From: Halobacteriovoraceae bacterium
GTDB taxonomy: Bacteria > Bdellovibrionota > Bacteriovoracia > Bacteriovoracales > Bacteriovoracaceae
Length of the DNA: 64,000 bases
Reading direction: 5' to 3'
Assembly: GCA_002712005.1 (NCBI GenBank)
Contig: PASP01000015.1
Span: forward strand, 1-64,000
Under the pieces are notes generated by a model, which was not told the DNA's origin, did not search any database, and worked only from the letters and a program-made list of their open reading frames with translations. Made by a program: the position numbers and the translations under genes. Position 1 is the stretch's first letter; every line of letters begins with the position of its first letter. Of the stretch, positions 7,749 through 17,018 are shown piece after piece.

Positions 7749-8819
7749 ATGTACGACTATTTAATCGTCGGCTCCGGCCTATTCGGCTCAGTGTTCGCCC
7801 ACGAAGCCCACAAACGCGGAAAACGCTGTCTTGTCATCGACAAACGCCCCCATCTCGGTGGCAATATCCATTGTGAAAAGATTGAGGGCATCAACGTTCA
7901 CAAGTATGGCGCTCACATCTTCCATACAAACTCCGAAAAAATCTGGAACTACATCAACCAATTCGCAAGCTTCAATAACTTCATCAATTCCCCCATCGCT
8001 AACTACAAAGGAGAGCTCTACAATCTGCCTTTCAATATGAATACTTTCGAACAATTCTGGGGCAAAATATCTGTAGAAGAAGTAAAGGCAAAGCTTGAAA
8101 GCTTCAAAATAGAAAACCCACAAAACTTGGAAGAACAGGCCATTAGTTTCGTAGGTCCTGAAATTTACCAAAAATTAATTTATGGCTATACCCTGAAGCA
8201 ATGGGGCCGCGAACCCCGTGATCTCCCAGCTTCCATAATTAGAAGAATCCCTGTTCGTTTTGAATACAATAACAATTACTACAATGATCGCTATCAAGGT
8301 ATTCCCATAGGCGGTTATAACCAAATTTACGAAAAACTCTTAGAGGGAATAGAAACCAAAGTGAATTGCGATTTCTTCGAAATTAAAGATCAAATTAAAG
8401 CAAAGAAAGTCGTCTACACTGGCCCCATTGACCGATTCTTCAACTATCGATTTGGTGAACTCGAATATCGCTCACTGAATTTTGAAGAGGAAATCCTAGC
8501 AACAGAAAAATTCCAAAATTGCGCCGTAACCAATTACACCGACCCCGAGAGTCCTTTCACTAGAATTATTGAACATAAGCATTTCGAATTTACTCAAGCT
8601 CCACAAACTGTAATTACAAGAGAATTTCCGAAAACGTGGCAAAAGGGACTCGAGCCCTATTACCCCGTCAACGATTCAAAAAACCAAGAACGCTTCAAAA
8701 AGTACCACGACCTCTCCCAAAAAGAATCCCATGTCATTTTCGGTGGCCGCCTCGCCGAGTATCGCTACTATGATATGCACCAAGTAATCGCTGCAGCGCT
8801 TGCTGCCGCCGGCTACTGA
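7749..8819 (+). CDS. glf: UDP-galactopyranose mutase
   Basis: A 356-residue flavoenzyme that interconverts UDP-galactopyranose and UDP-galactofuranose in the cytoplasm, supplying Galf for surface glycans. The N-terminus has the FAD-binding Rossmann motif VGSGLFGSVFA and the family pattern RPHLGGNIH. The middle has the substrate region GYTLKQWGREPRDLPASIIRRIPVR and a YNDRYQGIPIGGY motif. The C-terminus, with GRLAEYRYYDMHQVI, closes the FAD site. Length is close to the usual 360-390. The coding strand is noticeably richer in C than the downstream genes, which hints at a different origin. No ribosome binding site precedes the ATG. Confidence 0.95.
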   Translation: MYDYLIVGSGLFGSVFAHEAHKRGKRCLVIDKRPHLGGNIHCEKIEGINVHKYGAHIFHTNSEKIWNYINQFASFNNFINSPIANYKGELYNLPFNMNTFEQFWGKISVEEVKAKLESFKIENPQNLEEQAISFVGPEIYQKLIYGYTLKQWGREPRDLPASIIRRIPVRFEYNNNYYNDRYQGIPIGGYNQIYEKLLEGIETKVNCDFFEIKDQIKAKKVVYTGPIDRFFNYRFGELEYRSLNFEEEILATEKFQNCAVTNYTDPESPFTRIIEHKHFEFTQAPQTVITREFPKTWQKGLEPYYPVNDSKNQERFKKYHDLSQKESHVIFGGRLAEYRYYDMHQVIAAALAAAGY

Positions 8820-8843
8820 CTACTGCTCTCCTACATTGATCTT

Positions 8844-8966
8844 ATGAAAGAGACCGCGTACCTAATCGCTTTCAAACTTAGGAGCAGAATGCGAGATTAT
8901 CAGATCTGGGTCGAGCTCTCCATGATGGAGGATAAGCTTCATCATTTGATGGTGGAAGAAAAGTAA
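8844..8966 (+). CDS. possible 40-residue small protein
   Basis: A short open frame starts with ATG 24 bases after the glf stop and encodes a 40-residue, charged peptide that looks largely helical (residues 16-40 contain MRDYQIWVELSMMEDKLHHL). Base use resembles glf more than the following AT-rich gene. There is no good ribosome binding site, so translation would depend on coupling to glf. I do not recognise it; it may be a chance frame or the tail of a decayed gene. Confidence 0.25.
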   Translation: MKETAYLIAFKLRSRMRDYQIWVELSMMEDKLHHLMVEEK

Positions 8967-8974
8967 TGAGAAAC

Positions 8975-9907
8975 TTATTTTTTTTGATATATATCATTGA
9001 TAGCTGACTTGAAAGTATAAGGAGGCTTCATTCCTACTTGAGTCCAGAACTCATTTGAATCAAAAAAAACATCATGAGAAAGCTTTTGAAGAATCATTTC
9101 TTTTTTTAGAACTTTTAGTATTAGTCTCAAAACTTGAATAGGAAAATTTAGGTTAGTAGATTTCTTATATTTACATATTTCACTTATCAGTTCGGAAGTT
9201 GATATTATTTCAAGGTCGGCTACATTATATGAGACTGAATTGAGATCAAATCTTAGTGCAAGTAAAATAGCATGAGCTAAATTTTTTACATAGATAAAAC
9301 TTCTTTTATTTTTTATTCCACCGAGAGGAAGAGGGAAGGGAATATTTGTTAATTTATCTATTTTTCCAAAGTTACCAGGAGCTTTATTGCCGTATACAAG
9401 AGGTGGTCTAATAATTGTAAGTTTTTGCGGGTCATTTTTGAATTCTCTAATTAAAAAATCTTCACTTTTTTTCTTATAAATCTCATATGGTGTTGTAGGA
9501 GAGAATCCGGTTTCATCAGTAATAAAACCTAATTCTCTTTGTCCACCATAAACACCAATAGTACTTAACTGAATAAATTTTTGCAGGTTGTTGGGGACAC
9601 TCTCTGCAATTGCTTTAGTAATTTGATAATTCGCAACTTTGTGAGCATTAGCATTATTAATCTTTTCGTTTCTGTGAGCTAAGCCAATAAGATTGATAAC
9701 ATAGCTCATTTCTTTGAGTACCTTTGTCAATTCAGTTTTGTCGAGGAAGTCATTAATTTTTATGTGGCTGGACTTGATATTTATGCATGGATTACTTCCA
9801 GTATAGTAAACTTTTAAATGAGGCTCATTTTCTTCAAAAGCTCTAACGAGGTTGCGTCCAATGAAGCCTGTTCCACCAAATATGATGACTTTTTTATATT
9901 CTTTCAT
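8975..9907 (-). CDS. NAD-dependent sugar-nucleotide reductase/epimerase (WreQ/WbpV-like)
   Basis: A 310-residue extended short-chain dehydrogenase with the NAD motif GGTGFIGRNL at the N-terminus, INLIGLAHR after strand 4, STIGVYGG, and the catalytic YEIYK (YxxxK). Divergently paired with the small phosphoglycosyltransferase at 9959, it recalls the pairing of 4-reductases of UDP-2-acetamido-2,6-dideoxy-4-keto sugars (making UDP-QuiNAc or UDP-FucNAc) with their initiating transferases. The CapD-type 4,6-dehydratase at 12014 would supply the 4-keto substrate. A plain C4 epimerase cannot be ruled out. Confidence 0.75.
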   Translation of the reverse strand: MKEYKKVIIFGGTGFIGRNLVRAFEENEPHLKVYYTGSNPCINIKSSHIKINDFLDKTELTKVLKEMSYVINLIGLAHRNEKINNANAHKVANYQITKAIAESVPNNLQKFIQLSTIGVYGGQRELGFITDETGFSPTTPYEIYKKKSEDFLIREFKNDPQKLTIIRPPLVYGNKAPGNFGKIDKLTNIPFPLPLGGIKNKRSFIYVKNLAHAILLALRFDLNSVSYNVADLEIISTSELISEICKYKKSTNLNFPIQVLRLILKVLKKEMILQKLSHDVFFDSNEFWTQVGMKPPYTFKSAINDIYQKK

Positions 9908-9958
9908 TATTTAGCCTATTAAGTTATCGTATTATTTTGTTAAACGAACCTAGGGGGT

Positions 9959-10525
9959 ATGGTGCCTGTTGTCAGATTCTTCGACTTTGTTCTTTCTCTT
10001 TTAGGACTCGTTCTACTCACCCCTGCCTTTTTAATTCTAACTATAATAATTTATTTTGATAATAGATCTCCTTTCTTTATTCAGGAAAGAATGGGGTTTC
10101 ATAAAAAGCCTTTCCTATTGGTTAAATTTAGAACGATGACAGTTGATACTGAGTCAAAAGCAAGTCATCTTGTGCCTCAAACATCTATCACTAGGTTAGG
10201 TAGAGTGTTAAGAAAATTAAAGTTAGATGAGCTCCCTCAGCTTCTGAATGTCCTTAAAGGTGATATGAGTCTCGTTGGACCACGGCCAAATTTACTTAAT
10301 CAGGAAGAATTAATATATCTTAGAGATAATTACGGGGTTTATGAAGTTAAGCCAGGTATTACTGGATTGGCACAAATTAATAACGTAGATATGTCTACTC
10401 CCTATGATCTTGCCAAGCTGGATGCAGAGATGATTTCTAATTTTAGTCTCAAAAACTATATATACTTCATTTATTGTACCCTTGTTGGGAAGGGGAGGGG
10501 CGATGCTGTTAAAGCTAATCAATAA
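9959..10525 (+). CDS. small monotopic phosphoglycosyltransferase (PglC/WreU-like)
   Basis: A 188-residue bacterial sugar transferase. One hydrophobic re-entrant helix (residues 5-30) is followed by the family core: KFRTM, the LDELPQLLNVLKGDMSLVGPRP block that holds the catalytic Asp-Glu dyad, and KPGITGLAQINN. It transfers a sugar 1-phosphate from a UDP-sugar to undecaprenyl phosphate at the inner membrane face, starting a repeat unit. AGGGGG lies immediately before the ATG, and GTG at 9962 is an alternative start. It overlaps the convergent WcaJ-like gene by 7 bp. Confidence 0.88.
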   Translation: MVPVVRFFDFVLSLLGLVLLTPAFLILTIIIYFDNRSPFFIQERMGFHKKPFLLVKFRTMTVDTESKASHLVPQTSITRLGRVLRKLKLDELPQLLNVLKGDMSLVGPRPNLLNQEELIYLRDNYGVYEVKPGITGLAQINNVDMSTPYDLAKLDAEMISNFSLKNYIYFIYCTLVGKGRGDAVKANQ

Positions 10526-11883
10526 GCGTTCTTATTAATAAAGCCCTTAAAGATCGTCAGAAAGAGAATTTTCACATCAAGCCATAGAGACCAGTTCTTG
10601 ATGTAGTAAATATCGCACTCTATTCTCTTGTTGAGATCCGTATCCCCACGCAAGCCATTCACTTGTGCCCAGCCTGTCATTCCTGGTTTCATTTTATGCT
10701 TAAGCATGTAGCCAGGAATTTCGTGACGAAATTTTTCTACAAAGAAAGGCTGTTCAGGTCTTGGGCCAACCAAGGTCATTTCACCTTTCAAAACATTCAA
10801 AAGCTGAGGAAGTTCATCAAGACTTGTCTTGCGGATAAAGTCCCCAAATTTCGTTTTGCGAGGGTTTTCTTTATTACTCCATTCTTGTGTTTGTTTGCTA
10901 TCATCAGCAACCCGCATTGAACGAAACTTCCACATAAGAAATTCTTTGCCATCAAGCCCAACACGTTTTTGGCCAAAGAGAATGGGGCCTGGTGAGGAGA
11001 GTTTGACCCCTAAAGCGACGAAGAAAAGGATAGGGGAGATACAGATACAACCAGTGAGAGTGAGTATGAAGCCCCCGCCATATTTGAGAAGGAGTTCGTA
11101 TGGATTTAGGTTTGGCTGGTTAACACTGATGACGGGAATACCACTAAAGTCTTCGATTTGATTTCCGACCATGGAATAATTTAGTTCAGGTAAAACCTGA
11201 ATAGGAGTGACGTCGTTGTAGTGTTCAGCGATGAATTTAGAGGTTTTATAAGATTCTTGGCCTTCGTAAGAAATAATGATGGCGTCGGGTTTTTTTGATG
11301 ATTTTATATTTTCAAAGGTTCCGGTGAGTTCTGGAATATTGACTTTTTCTTCTTGGGAGCGACCATGAGAGTCCATCCAGCCGATAAAGCGTATTCCGGA
11401 ATCTTTGAATCTTCTAGCGATGTGTATGTAGTCGATGAGGGCCTGACCATTGCCGATAATGAGGACGTGACGGAGGTTCCGGCCTTTTTCACGAACTCTT
11501 CTTAAAATGTTGCGAGCTGTTATTCTGAAGAGTACCAGAAGAACGGTTGAAATCCCATAGTACATAAGAATTGTTGCTCTTGAAATACGCTCTTGGCTTG
11601 TAAAGTAAAGTAGAATTACAAGAAAGATCGAAGCTGATGTGTTCGCCCGAAAGACAGAGTAGATCTCTTTAAAGCGAGAACTAAGGCGCATGGATTGATA
11701 GAGTGAAGCTTTAGAGAAGCTATAAAGCGTTATAAGGACTATAAAGGGGGAGATTTTAAGAAAAGTTAACCCAAGCCCCTGCTGACCCGAGAGAAAATAA
11801 AATCGCACTATATAGGCAGCCGCCCATGAGATAAGAATGATGCAAGTATCTATAATTTTTTGTGCGAGCGAAAGGTTTAGCAT
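10519..11883 (-). CDS. undecaprenyl-phosphate sugar phosphotransferase, WcaJ/WbaP-like
   Basis: A 454-residue large monotopic phosphoglycosyltransferase. Four to five membrane helices occupy residues 1-115, a Rossmann-like CoA-binding-type domain lies at about 130-245 (VLIIGNGQALIDYI), a further hydrophobic helix is near 275-300, and the catalytic C-terminus has KFRSM, TSLDELPQLLNVLKGEMTLVGPRPE and KPGMTGWAQVNGLRG. It probably loads glucose-1-P or galactose-1-P onto undecaprenyl phosphate. It is the second initiating transferase within 2 kb, so two separate polymers or alternative first sugars are likely. It is divergent from the CapD-like gene at 12014. Confidence 0.88.
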   Translation of the reverse strand: MLNLSLAQKIIDTCIILISWAAAYIVRFYFLSGQQGLGLTFLKISPFIVLITLYSFSKASLYQSMRLSSRFKEIYSVFRANTSASIFLVILLYFTSQERISRATILMYYGISTVLLVLFRITARNILRRVREKGRNLRHVLIIGNGQALIDYIHIARRFKDSGIRFIGWMDSHGRSQEEKVNIPELTGTFENIKSSKKPDAIIISYEGQESYKTSKFIAEHYNDVTPIQVLPELNYSMVGNQIEDFSGIPVISVNQPNLNPYELLLKYGGGFILTLTGCICISPILFFVALGVKLSSPGPILFGQKRVGLDGKEFLMWKFRSMRVADDSKQTQEWSNKENPRKTKFGDFIRKTSLDELPQLLNVLKGEMTLVGPRPEQPFFVEKFRHEIPGYMLKHKMKPGMTGWAQVNGLRGDTDLNKRIECDIYYIKNWSLWLDVKILFLTIFKGFINKNAY

Positions 11884-12013
11884 AGTGGGATAATAATCGC
11901 TTATGAATAGAATTTAAAGAAGCTTTGATTTGTAAAAACTTAAAGAATTCATTCCCAATAAATATACCTTACGGTAGAATTCGGAAATATTAGAGACTTT
12001 TTAGGAATTTAGC

Positions 12014-13924
12014 GTGATTGAAATATCTCGGCATAAGAAAACAATGATTGCTATGGTGCATGATGCCTTCATGTGTCTTACCTCTTTGGGAATTAGTTTT
12101 TTTCTAGCGTTTAGTGGCTGGGACAAGCTAGTTAAAGCTAGTATTAACTATCCAGCCGTTTTTCTCGTAATATTCAGCACTCAAGTTTTCTTTCTTCATA
12201 CCTCTGGTCTATATAAGGGAATTTGGCGTTATTCTAGCACTCTTGACCTTTTAAAGCTTATCAAAGGAGCAACATTAGGAGTTGTTTTCTCGGCTCTTTT
12301 TATTTTTTTCTATAATAGGTTAATGTTTATCCCAAGATCAGTTTTTTTTATAGATTGGCTCATGCTAATTGTATCATTAGGTGGAGGAAGGTTGGGTTAT
12401 CGCGTTATCCGTGAGCAATTTGGTCTTATGGAAATTGCAAAAAATTACGATACGAGAGCTGTTATTGTTGGTGCAGGTGCAGCTGGTGAACAACTTGTCA
12501 GAGAGCTAAGACGTTCTCCTCATCTTAAAGTTCATCCTGTCGCTTTTGTCGATGATGACATGGATAAAAGAAATAAGGTTTTACATGGTCTTTCTATATG
12601 TGGTGGAGTTTCAGACCTTACTCAAATTGTAAAAAGATATGAGGCAAATCAAGTTTATATTGCTATTCCAACTGCAACTTCTAAGCAGATTGATCGCATT
12701 GTGAAAAATTGCAGAGACACGGGGGCAGAGTTTAAAACTTTTCCTCATATTAAAGATGTCCTCAATGGTAAAATCAGTCTCTCTCAGTTAAGGGAAGTTC
12801 GACCTGAAGACTTATTAGGAAGGGACGAAACGACTCTAGATGAAAAGTCGATTAGGGATATGATAACTGATTCATCGATCTTGGTTACGGGAGCTGGAGG
12901 CTCTATTGGTTCTGAGCTTTGTCGCCAAATTGCTAGGTTTAATCCGAAAACTTTAATTCTTTTTGAAACATGTGAATATAATCTTTATCAATTGGACTTA
13001 AAAATAAGTGAGAAATTTTCCGATGTAAAAATAGTCAAATGCATCGGCGATGTTAGAGATAGAGAGAGGGTTGAAGAGGCATTTAAAAATTATTCTCCAG
13101 AGGTAGTATTTCACGCTGCTGCTTACAAGCATGTTCCTATGATGGAAGTAAATCCAAAAGAGTCAATTAAAACAAATATTTTTGGTACAAGCATTGTTTC
13201 GGAGTTCGCGGTCAAATTCAAGGTCAAGAAATTTGTACTTGTTTCTACAGATAAGGCGGTTAGACCAACAAATGTGATGGGGGCTACTAAGCGAGTGGCT
13301 GAAATGGTTTGTCTGGAAGCTTCACAAAATAATTCTTGTACAAAGTTTATGATTGTTCGATTTGGGAACGTGCTGGGAAGCAGTGGGAGTGTCATTCCAC
13401 TTTTTAAAAAACAAATTAAAAAAGGTGGTCCAATTACGGTTACTCACCCAGAAGTTACTCGGTTTTTTATGTCCATCCCGGAAGCTTGTCAACTTGTTAT
13501 GCAGGCTGGGGCATTTGGAAATGGTGGAGAAGTTTTTGTTCTGGACATGGGGAAATCTGTAAAAATTATCCACTTGGCAAAACAAATGATCTCTCTCTCG
13601 GGATTAACTGAAAGTGACATCGAGATAAAGTTTACAGGACTACGACCAGGTGAAAAACTCTATGAAGAGTTATTATCCGATGGTGAAAATATATTACCAA
13701 CCTTGCATCCGTTATTGAAAACAGCGAAGGCTTCTTCAAATATGGAGTCATTTAGCAAGAAAATGGTGAACCTCAAAGAGTCTGTTCAGAGTAATGAATC
13801 TGACGATTTCGTTTTAAAAAAGTTATTGAGTGAAATAGTTATTGATTATCATATCTACAAAGAAAAAAAAGATAATGGACATCAAAATCAAGTAAATGAA
13901 GATGGCTCAATATCTCTACACTAA
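12014..13924 (+). CDS. membrane UDP-HexNAc 4,6-dehydratase, CapD/PglF/WbpM family
   Basis: A 636-residue two-part protein. Residues 1-125 hold four membrane helices; 145-270 is a nucleotide-binding domain (VIVGAGAAGEQL); 290-590 is the dehydratase with TGAGGSIGSELCRQI, HAAAYKHVPMMEVNP and GATKRVAEM, where lysine and methionine take the usual tyrosine place as in retaining UDP-GlcNAc 4,6-dehydratases. It forms UDP-2-acetamido-2,6-dideoxy-xylo-4-hexulose, the precursor of QuiNAc, FucNAc or bacillosamine. The GTG start follows AGGA at about 8 bases. The last 40 residues are charged and divergent. It is the first gene of a plus-strand run continuing into pseB. Confidence 0.9.
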   Translation: MIEISRHKKTMIAMVHDAFMCLTSLGISFFLAFSGWDKLVKASINYPAVFLVIFSTQVFFLHTSGLYKGIWRYSSTLDLLKLIKGATLGVVFSALFIFFYNRLMFIPRSVFFIDWLMLIVSLGGGRLGYRVIREQFGLMEIAKNYDTRAVIVGAGAAGEQLVRELRRSPHLKVHPVAFVDDDMDKRNKVLHGLSICGGVSDLTQIVKRYEANQVYIAIPTATSKQIDRIVKNCRDTGAEFKTFPHIKDVLNGKISLSQLREVRPEDLLGRDETTLDEKSIRDMITDSSILVTGAGGSIGSELCRQIARFNPKTLILFETCEYNLYQLDLKISEKFSDVKIVKCIGDVRDRERVEEAFKNYSPEVVFHAAAYKHVPMMEVNPKESIKTNIFGTSIVSEFAVKFKVKKFVLVSTDKAVRPTNVMGATKRVAEMVCLEASQNNSCTKFMIVRFGNVLGSSGSVIPLFKKQIKKGGPITVTHPEVTRFFMSIPEACQLVMQAGAFGNGGEVFVLDMGKSVKIIHLAKQMISLSGLTESDIEIKFTGLRPGEKLYEELLSDGENILPTLHPLLKTAKASSNMESFSKKMVNLKESVQSNESDDFVLKKLLSEIVIDYHIYKEKKDNGHQNQVNEDGSISLH

Positions 13925-13971
13925 AGTTTAATTTTGTGTTTTATAGACTAAATAAGAATAAGGGAATTAAT

Positions 13972-14988
13972 ATGTTAAATGGAAAATCTATTTTAGTAAC
14001 AGGTGGAACAGGCTCATTTGGTAAACATTTTATTAAAAGAGTTCTTTCAGAGTCTCCAAATGTAAAAAAAATTATTATTTTTTCAAGAGACGAGTTAAAA
14101 CAATTTGAGATGGCTCAATTAGAACCTTTTTGTTCGAACTTGGATAAACTGAGGTTTTATATTGGTGATGTGAGAGATAAGGAAAGATTAATTAGAGCAT
14201 GCGAGGGAGTTGATGTTATTATCCATGCTGCAGCATTGAAACAGGTTCCCGCTGCTGAAATCAACCCAATGGAATGCATTAAAACCAATGTATTTGGTGC
14301 TGAAAATGTAATCGATGCAGCTCTTAATTGTGGAGTAACAAAAGTAGTTGCTTTATCTACTGATAAGGCAGCGGCACCAATAAATCTCTATGGAGCTACA
14401 AAACTTTGCTCTGATAAGCTGTTTACAGCGGCTCCAAATATGAAGGGTTCAAGAGAGCTTGCGTTTAGTGTTGTTCGCTATGGCAATGTTATGGGCTCAA
14501 GAGGTTCTGTCATTCCGTTTTTTATTAAAAAAGCAAAAGAGGGTAAATTGCCTATAACAGATGAGGGAATGACTCGATTTAATATTACATTAGATCAAGG
14601 TGTAAATATGGTACTTTACGCTTTAGAGAATGCATGGGGTGGCGAGATATTCGTTCCGAAGATTCCTTCTTATAAAATTTTAGATGTTGCTAAAGCAATT
14701 GGCCCGAGTTGTGAATACCCTGTTGTAGGGATTCGCCCTGGTGAGAAAATTCATGAAGAAATGATTACTGAAACAGACTCTATCAATACTGTAGATTGCG
14801 GTAAGTACTATGTAATTCTTCCTTCGAGTCCTGTATGGAAGGTTGAGGAATTTAAATCTCACTTTAATGCTAAGTCTGTTCTTGTTGGTTTCAAATATAA
14901 TTCAGGAGTGAATTCAGAATGGTTAACACCTGAAGAGATTAGAGAGCTTATTGTTAAGCATGTCGACTCAGAATTTAAGCCAATTTAG
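13972..14988 (+). CDS. pseB: UDP-GlcNAc 4,6-dehydratase (inverting), PseB
   Basis: A 338-residue soluble dehydratase/5-epimerase, first step of pseudaminic acid synthesis: UDP-GlcNAc to UDP-2-acetamido-2,6-dideoxy-beta-L-arabino-4-hexulose. It has the NADP motif TGGTGSFGKHF, HAAALKQVPAAEINPMECIKTN (the lysine-containing signature of PseB) and YGATKLCSDK with the catalytic Tyr and Lys. The ATG at 13972 follows AAGGG at a good distance and puts the Rossmann motif at the N-terminus; an upstream GTG at 13936 is less likely. It ends 14 bp before pseC. Confidence 0.95.
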   Translation: MLNGKSILVTGGTGSFGKHFIKRVLSESPNVKKIIIFSRDELKQFEMAQLEPFCSNLDKLRFYIGDVRDKERLIRACEGVDVIIHAAALKQVPAAEINPMECIKTNVFGAENVIDAALNCGVTKVVALSTDKAAAPINLYGATKLCSDKLFTAAPNMKGSRELAFSVVRYGNVMGSRGSVIPFFIKKAKEGKLPITDEGMTRFNITLDQGVNMVLYALENAWGGEIFVPKIPSYKILDVAKAIGPSCEYPVVGIRPGEKIHEEMITETDSINTVDCGKYYVILPSSPVWKVEEFKSHFNAKSVLVGFKYNSGVNSEWLTPEEIRELIVKHVDSEFKPI

Positions 14989-15002
14989 AAGTGAGTTTTA
15001 GC

Positions 15003-16166
15003 ATGAAGTTTATTCCATACGGTAGGCAGCATATAACTGACTCTGATATTGAGGCAGTGGTAAACGTGTTAAAGTCAGATTTTATTACTCAGGGCCCTGA
15101 GGTTGAGGCATTTGAGAATAAAATTGGTGAGATTGTTGGCAGTAAGTACTGTTTGGCGATGAATAGTGCAACTTCTGCATTACATGTGGCGATTAAAGCC
15201 CTTGGTGTTGGAAAAGGTGACTATGTTTGGACATCTCCCATTACATTTGTGGCTTCAGCAAATTGTGCTCTATATGAAGGAGCATCTATAGACTTCGTTG
15301 ACGTAGACCCTCAAACCTACAATTTTTCGGTAACAAGATTTAAAGAAAAATTAACCCTTGCAAAAAAAGAAGGAAGAATTCCTAAGGTAATTATAGTTGT
15401 TCACTTTTCAGGGCAGAGTTGTGATATGTCAGAAATTTCTGCTTTGTGTAAAGAGTTTGATATTAAAATTATTGAAGATGCTTCGCATGCAATTGGAGGA
15501 AGGTACAAAGATACGATGATTGGAAGTTGTAGATATTCTGACATAACGATCTTTAGTTTTCATCCTGTTAAAATAGTAACCACTGGAGAAGGTGGAGTCG
15601 CTGTAACTAATGAAGATCTATTGGCGGAAAAGATGGAGCTTTTTAGAAGTCATGGAGTAACTCGGAAACAAGAACTTCTTGGAGTTGTTGACGAAGGAGG
15701 TTGGTACTATGAGCAAGTCGACTTAGGGTTCAATTATAGAATGACCGACATCCAGGCTTCTCTAGGAAGAAGTCAGCTAAATCGATTATCGCAGTATATT
15801 GAAAGAAGACATGAAGTTGCAACATTTTATCATACGACCCTTAAGGACTCTGCTTTCATCACTCCAATGCAGATAGAAACTTCATACTCAGCCTATCACC
15901 TCTATGTAATTAGAGTAGACAGAAGTAAGACCAATAAGAGTAGAAGAGAGATATTTGATTATCTAAGAAGTAAGGGGGTAGGTGTAAATGTTCACTATAT
16001 ACCTGTCCACACGCAACCTTATTATAGAGAGCTTGGATTTAAAGAAGGTATGTTTCCCAATGCAGAAGCATACTATGAAAGTGCAATTTCTTTACCGATG
16101 TTTCCTACAATTACAGATGAGGAATTGAGATATGTCGTTGCTACACTTAAGGAAAGTCTTCTATGA
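15003..16166 (+). CDS. pseC: UDP-4-keto-sugar C4 aminotransferase, PseC
   Basis: A 387-residue DegT/DnrJ/EryC1 PLP aminotransferase, second step of the pseudaminic acid route. Visible features are PYGRQHITDSDIEAV at the start, MNSATSALHVA, EDASHAIGG, and the PLP-lysine Lys190 in SFHPVKIVTTGEGG, which is the PseC form of the motif. The ATG at 15003 is chosen over GTG 14991 because the leader AGAAGTGAG is well placed. Its stop overlaps the next start (ATGA), indicating translational coupling. Confidence 0.94.
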   Translation: MKFIPYGRQHITDSDIEAVVNVLKSDFITQGPEVEAFENKIGEIVGSKYCLAMNSATSALHVAIKALGVGKGDYVWTSPITFVASANCALYEGASIDFVDVDPQTYNFSVTRFKEKLTLAKKEGRIPKVIIVVHFSGQSCDMSEISALCKEFDIKIIEDASHAIGGRYKDTMIGSCRYSDITIFSFHPVKIVTTGEGGVAVTNEDLLAEKMELFRSHGVTRKQELLGVVDEGGWYYEQVDLGFNYRMTDIQASLGRSQLNRLSQYIERRHEVATFYHTTLKDSAFITPMQIETSYSAYHLYVIRVDRSKTNKSRREIFDYLRSKGVGVNVHYIPVHTQPYYRELGFKEGMFPNAEAYYESAISLPMFPTITDEELRYVVATLKESLL

Positions 16167-17014
16167 CAAGCTTTGCTTTAGGTACAGTTCAGTTTGGCCT
16201 TGATTATGGAATTTCCAATAAGTCAGGTCAGGTAAAACTAGATGAAGTTAAGTCAATCTTAAGAACTTGTTTAGAAAATAACGTGATTACACTTGATACG
16301 GCATACGCTTATGGTCAGGCCGAAGATTGCCTCTGTAAATTCGATTTAGCTCCATTTGATCTAATTACAAAAATCCCCAAGATGATGGACCAAAGCTCTG
16401 AAGAGATTCTTAAATTTTTACAAAAAAGTTTAAAGAGGTTAAATATCCCGAAAGTGAAAGGGGTTATGTTTCATAATGGTGATGATCTTCTTTCTTCAAA
16501 ATGAGAGGGCTATTTTAAAAAACTTGAAGAAATGAAAAATACTGGAAAGGTGGATAAAATAGGCGTTTCTGTTTATTGCCCAGAGGTGCTGGATCGAATC
16601 ATTAAAAATTTCGATATAAATATTGTTCAATTTCCATTAAATGTTTTCGATCAAAGAATGTTGGAATCAGGTTTATTAAAAAAATTAAAAAATAATAATA
16701 TTGAAACACATGCCAGATCAGCTTTTTTACAAGGTCTCTTTTTTCTTGATGAAAAAATTTTGGCTAGTCAGTTTTCTCAATGTTTCGAAAAAGTATCTGA
16801 ATTAAAAAAAATGGCTAAAGGACTAAATAGAAGCTTAAATGAAGTCTTGTTATCCTTTGCTTTGACTGCCGGGGTTGATTATGTTGTTCAAGGTGTTGTT
16901 TCTCAAAAGCAGCTTATTCAAAATTTAAACACCATTAATAATATAATAGACTTTGACTTTTCTGAATTTTCAATCTCTGATGAACAGATAATTAACCCTA
17001 CTATGTGGAGGTGA
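16163..17014 (+). pseudogene. aldo/keto reductase-like protein interrupted by an in-frame TGA
   Basis: The reading frame is open from ATG 16163 to the stop at 17014 (283 residues) except for one TGA at 16502-16504 (codon 114). The upstream part has LGTVQFGLDYGISN, LDTAYAYGQAE and MFHNGDDLL; the downstream part continues in the same frame with LEEMKNTGKVDKIGVSVY, VQFPLNVFD, HARSAFLQGLFF and VVQGVVS, so both halves are one protein of the AKR family found in nonulosonic-acid and sugar clusters. A single G-to-T change (GGA to TGA) would explain it. The downstream half could restart at ATG 16532, but would lack the NAD(P)H-barrel start. Readthrough is possible but unproven. Confidence 0.8.
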
Positions 17015-17018
17015 AATA

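Noticed and set aside
13936-13971. GTG start 36 bp upstream of the chosen pseB start
   Set aside because: AAGGG is correctly spaced for ATG 13972 and PseB proteins begin just before the TGGTGSFG motif.
16502-16504. TGA as a selenocysteine codon in the aldo/keto reductase
   Set aside because: The position is a linker in the family with no cysteine expected, no SECIS-like hairpin is evident, and the neighbouring gene has an analogous TAA stop.
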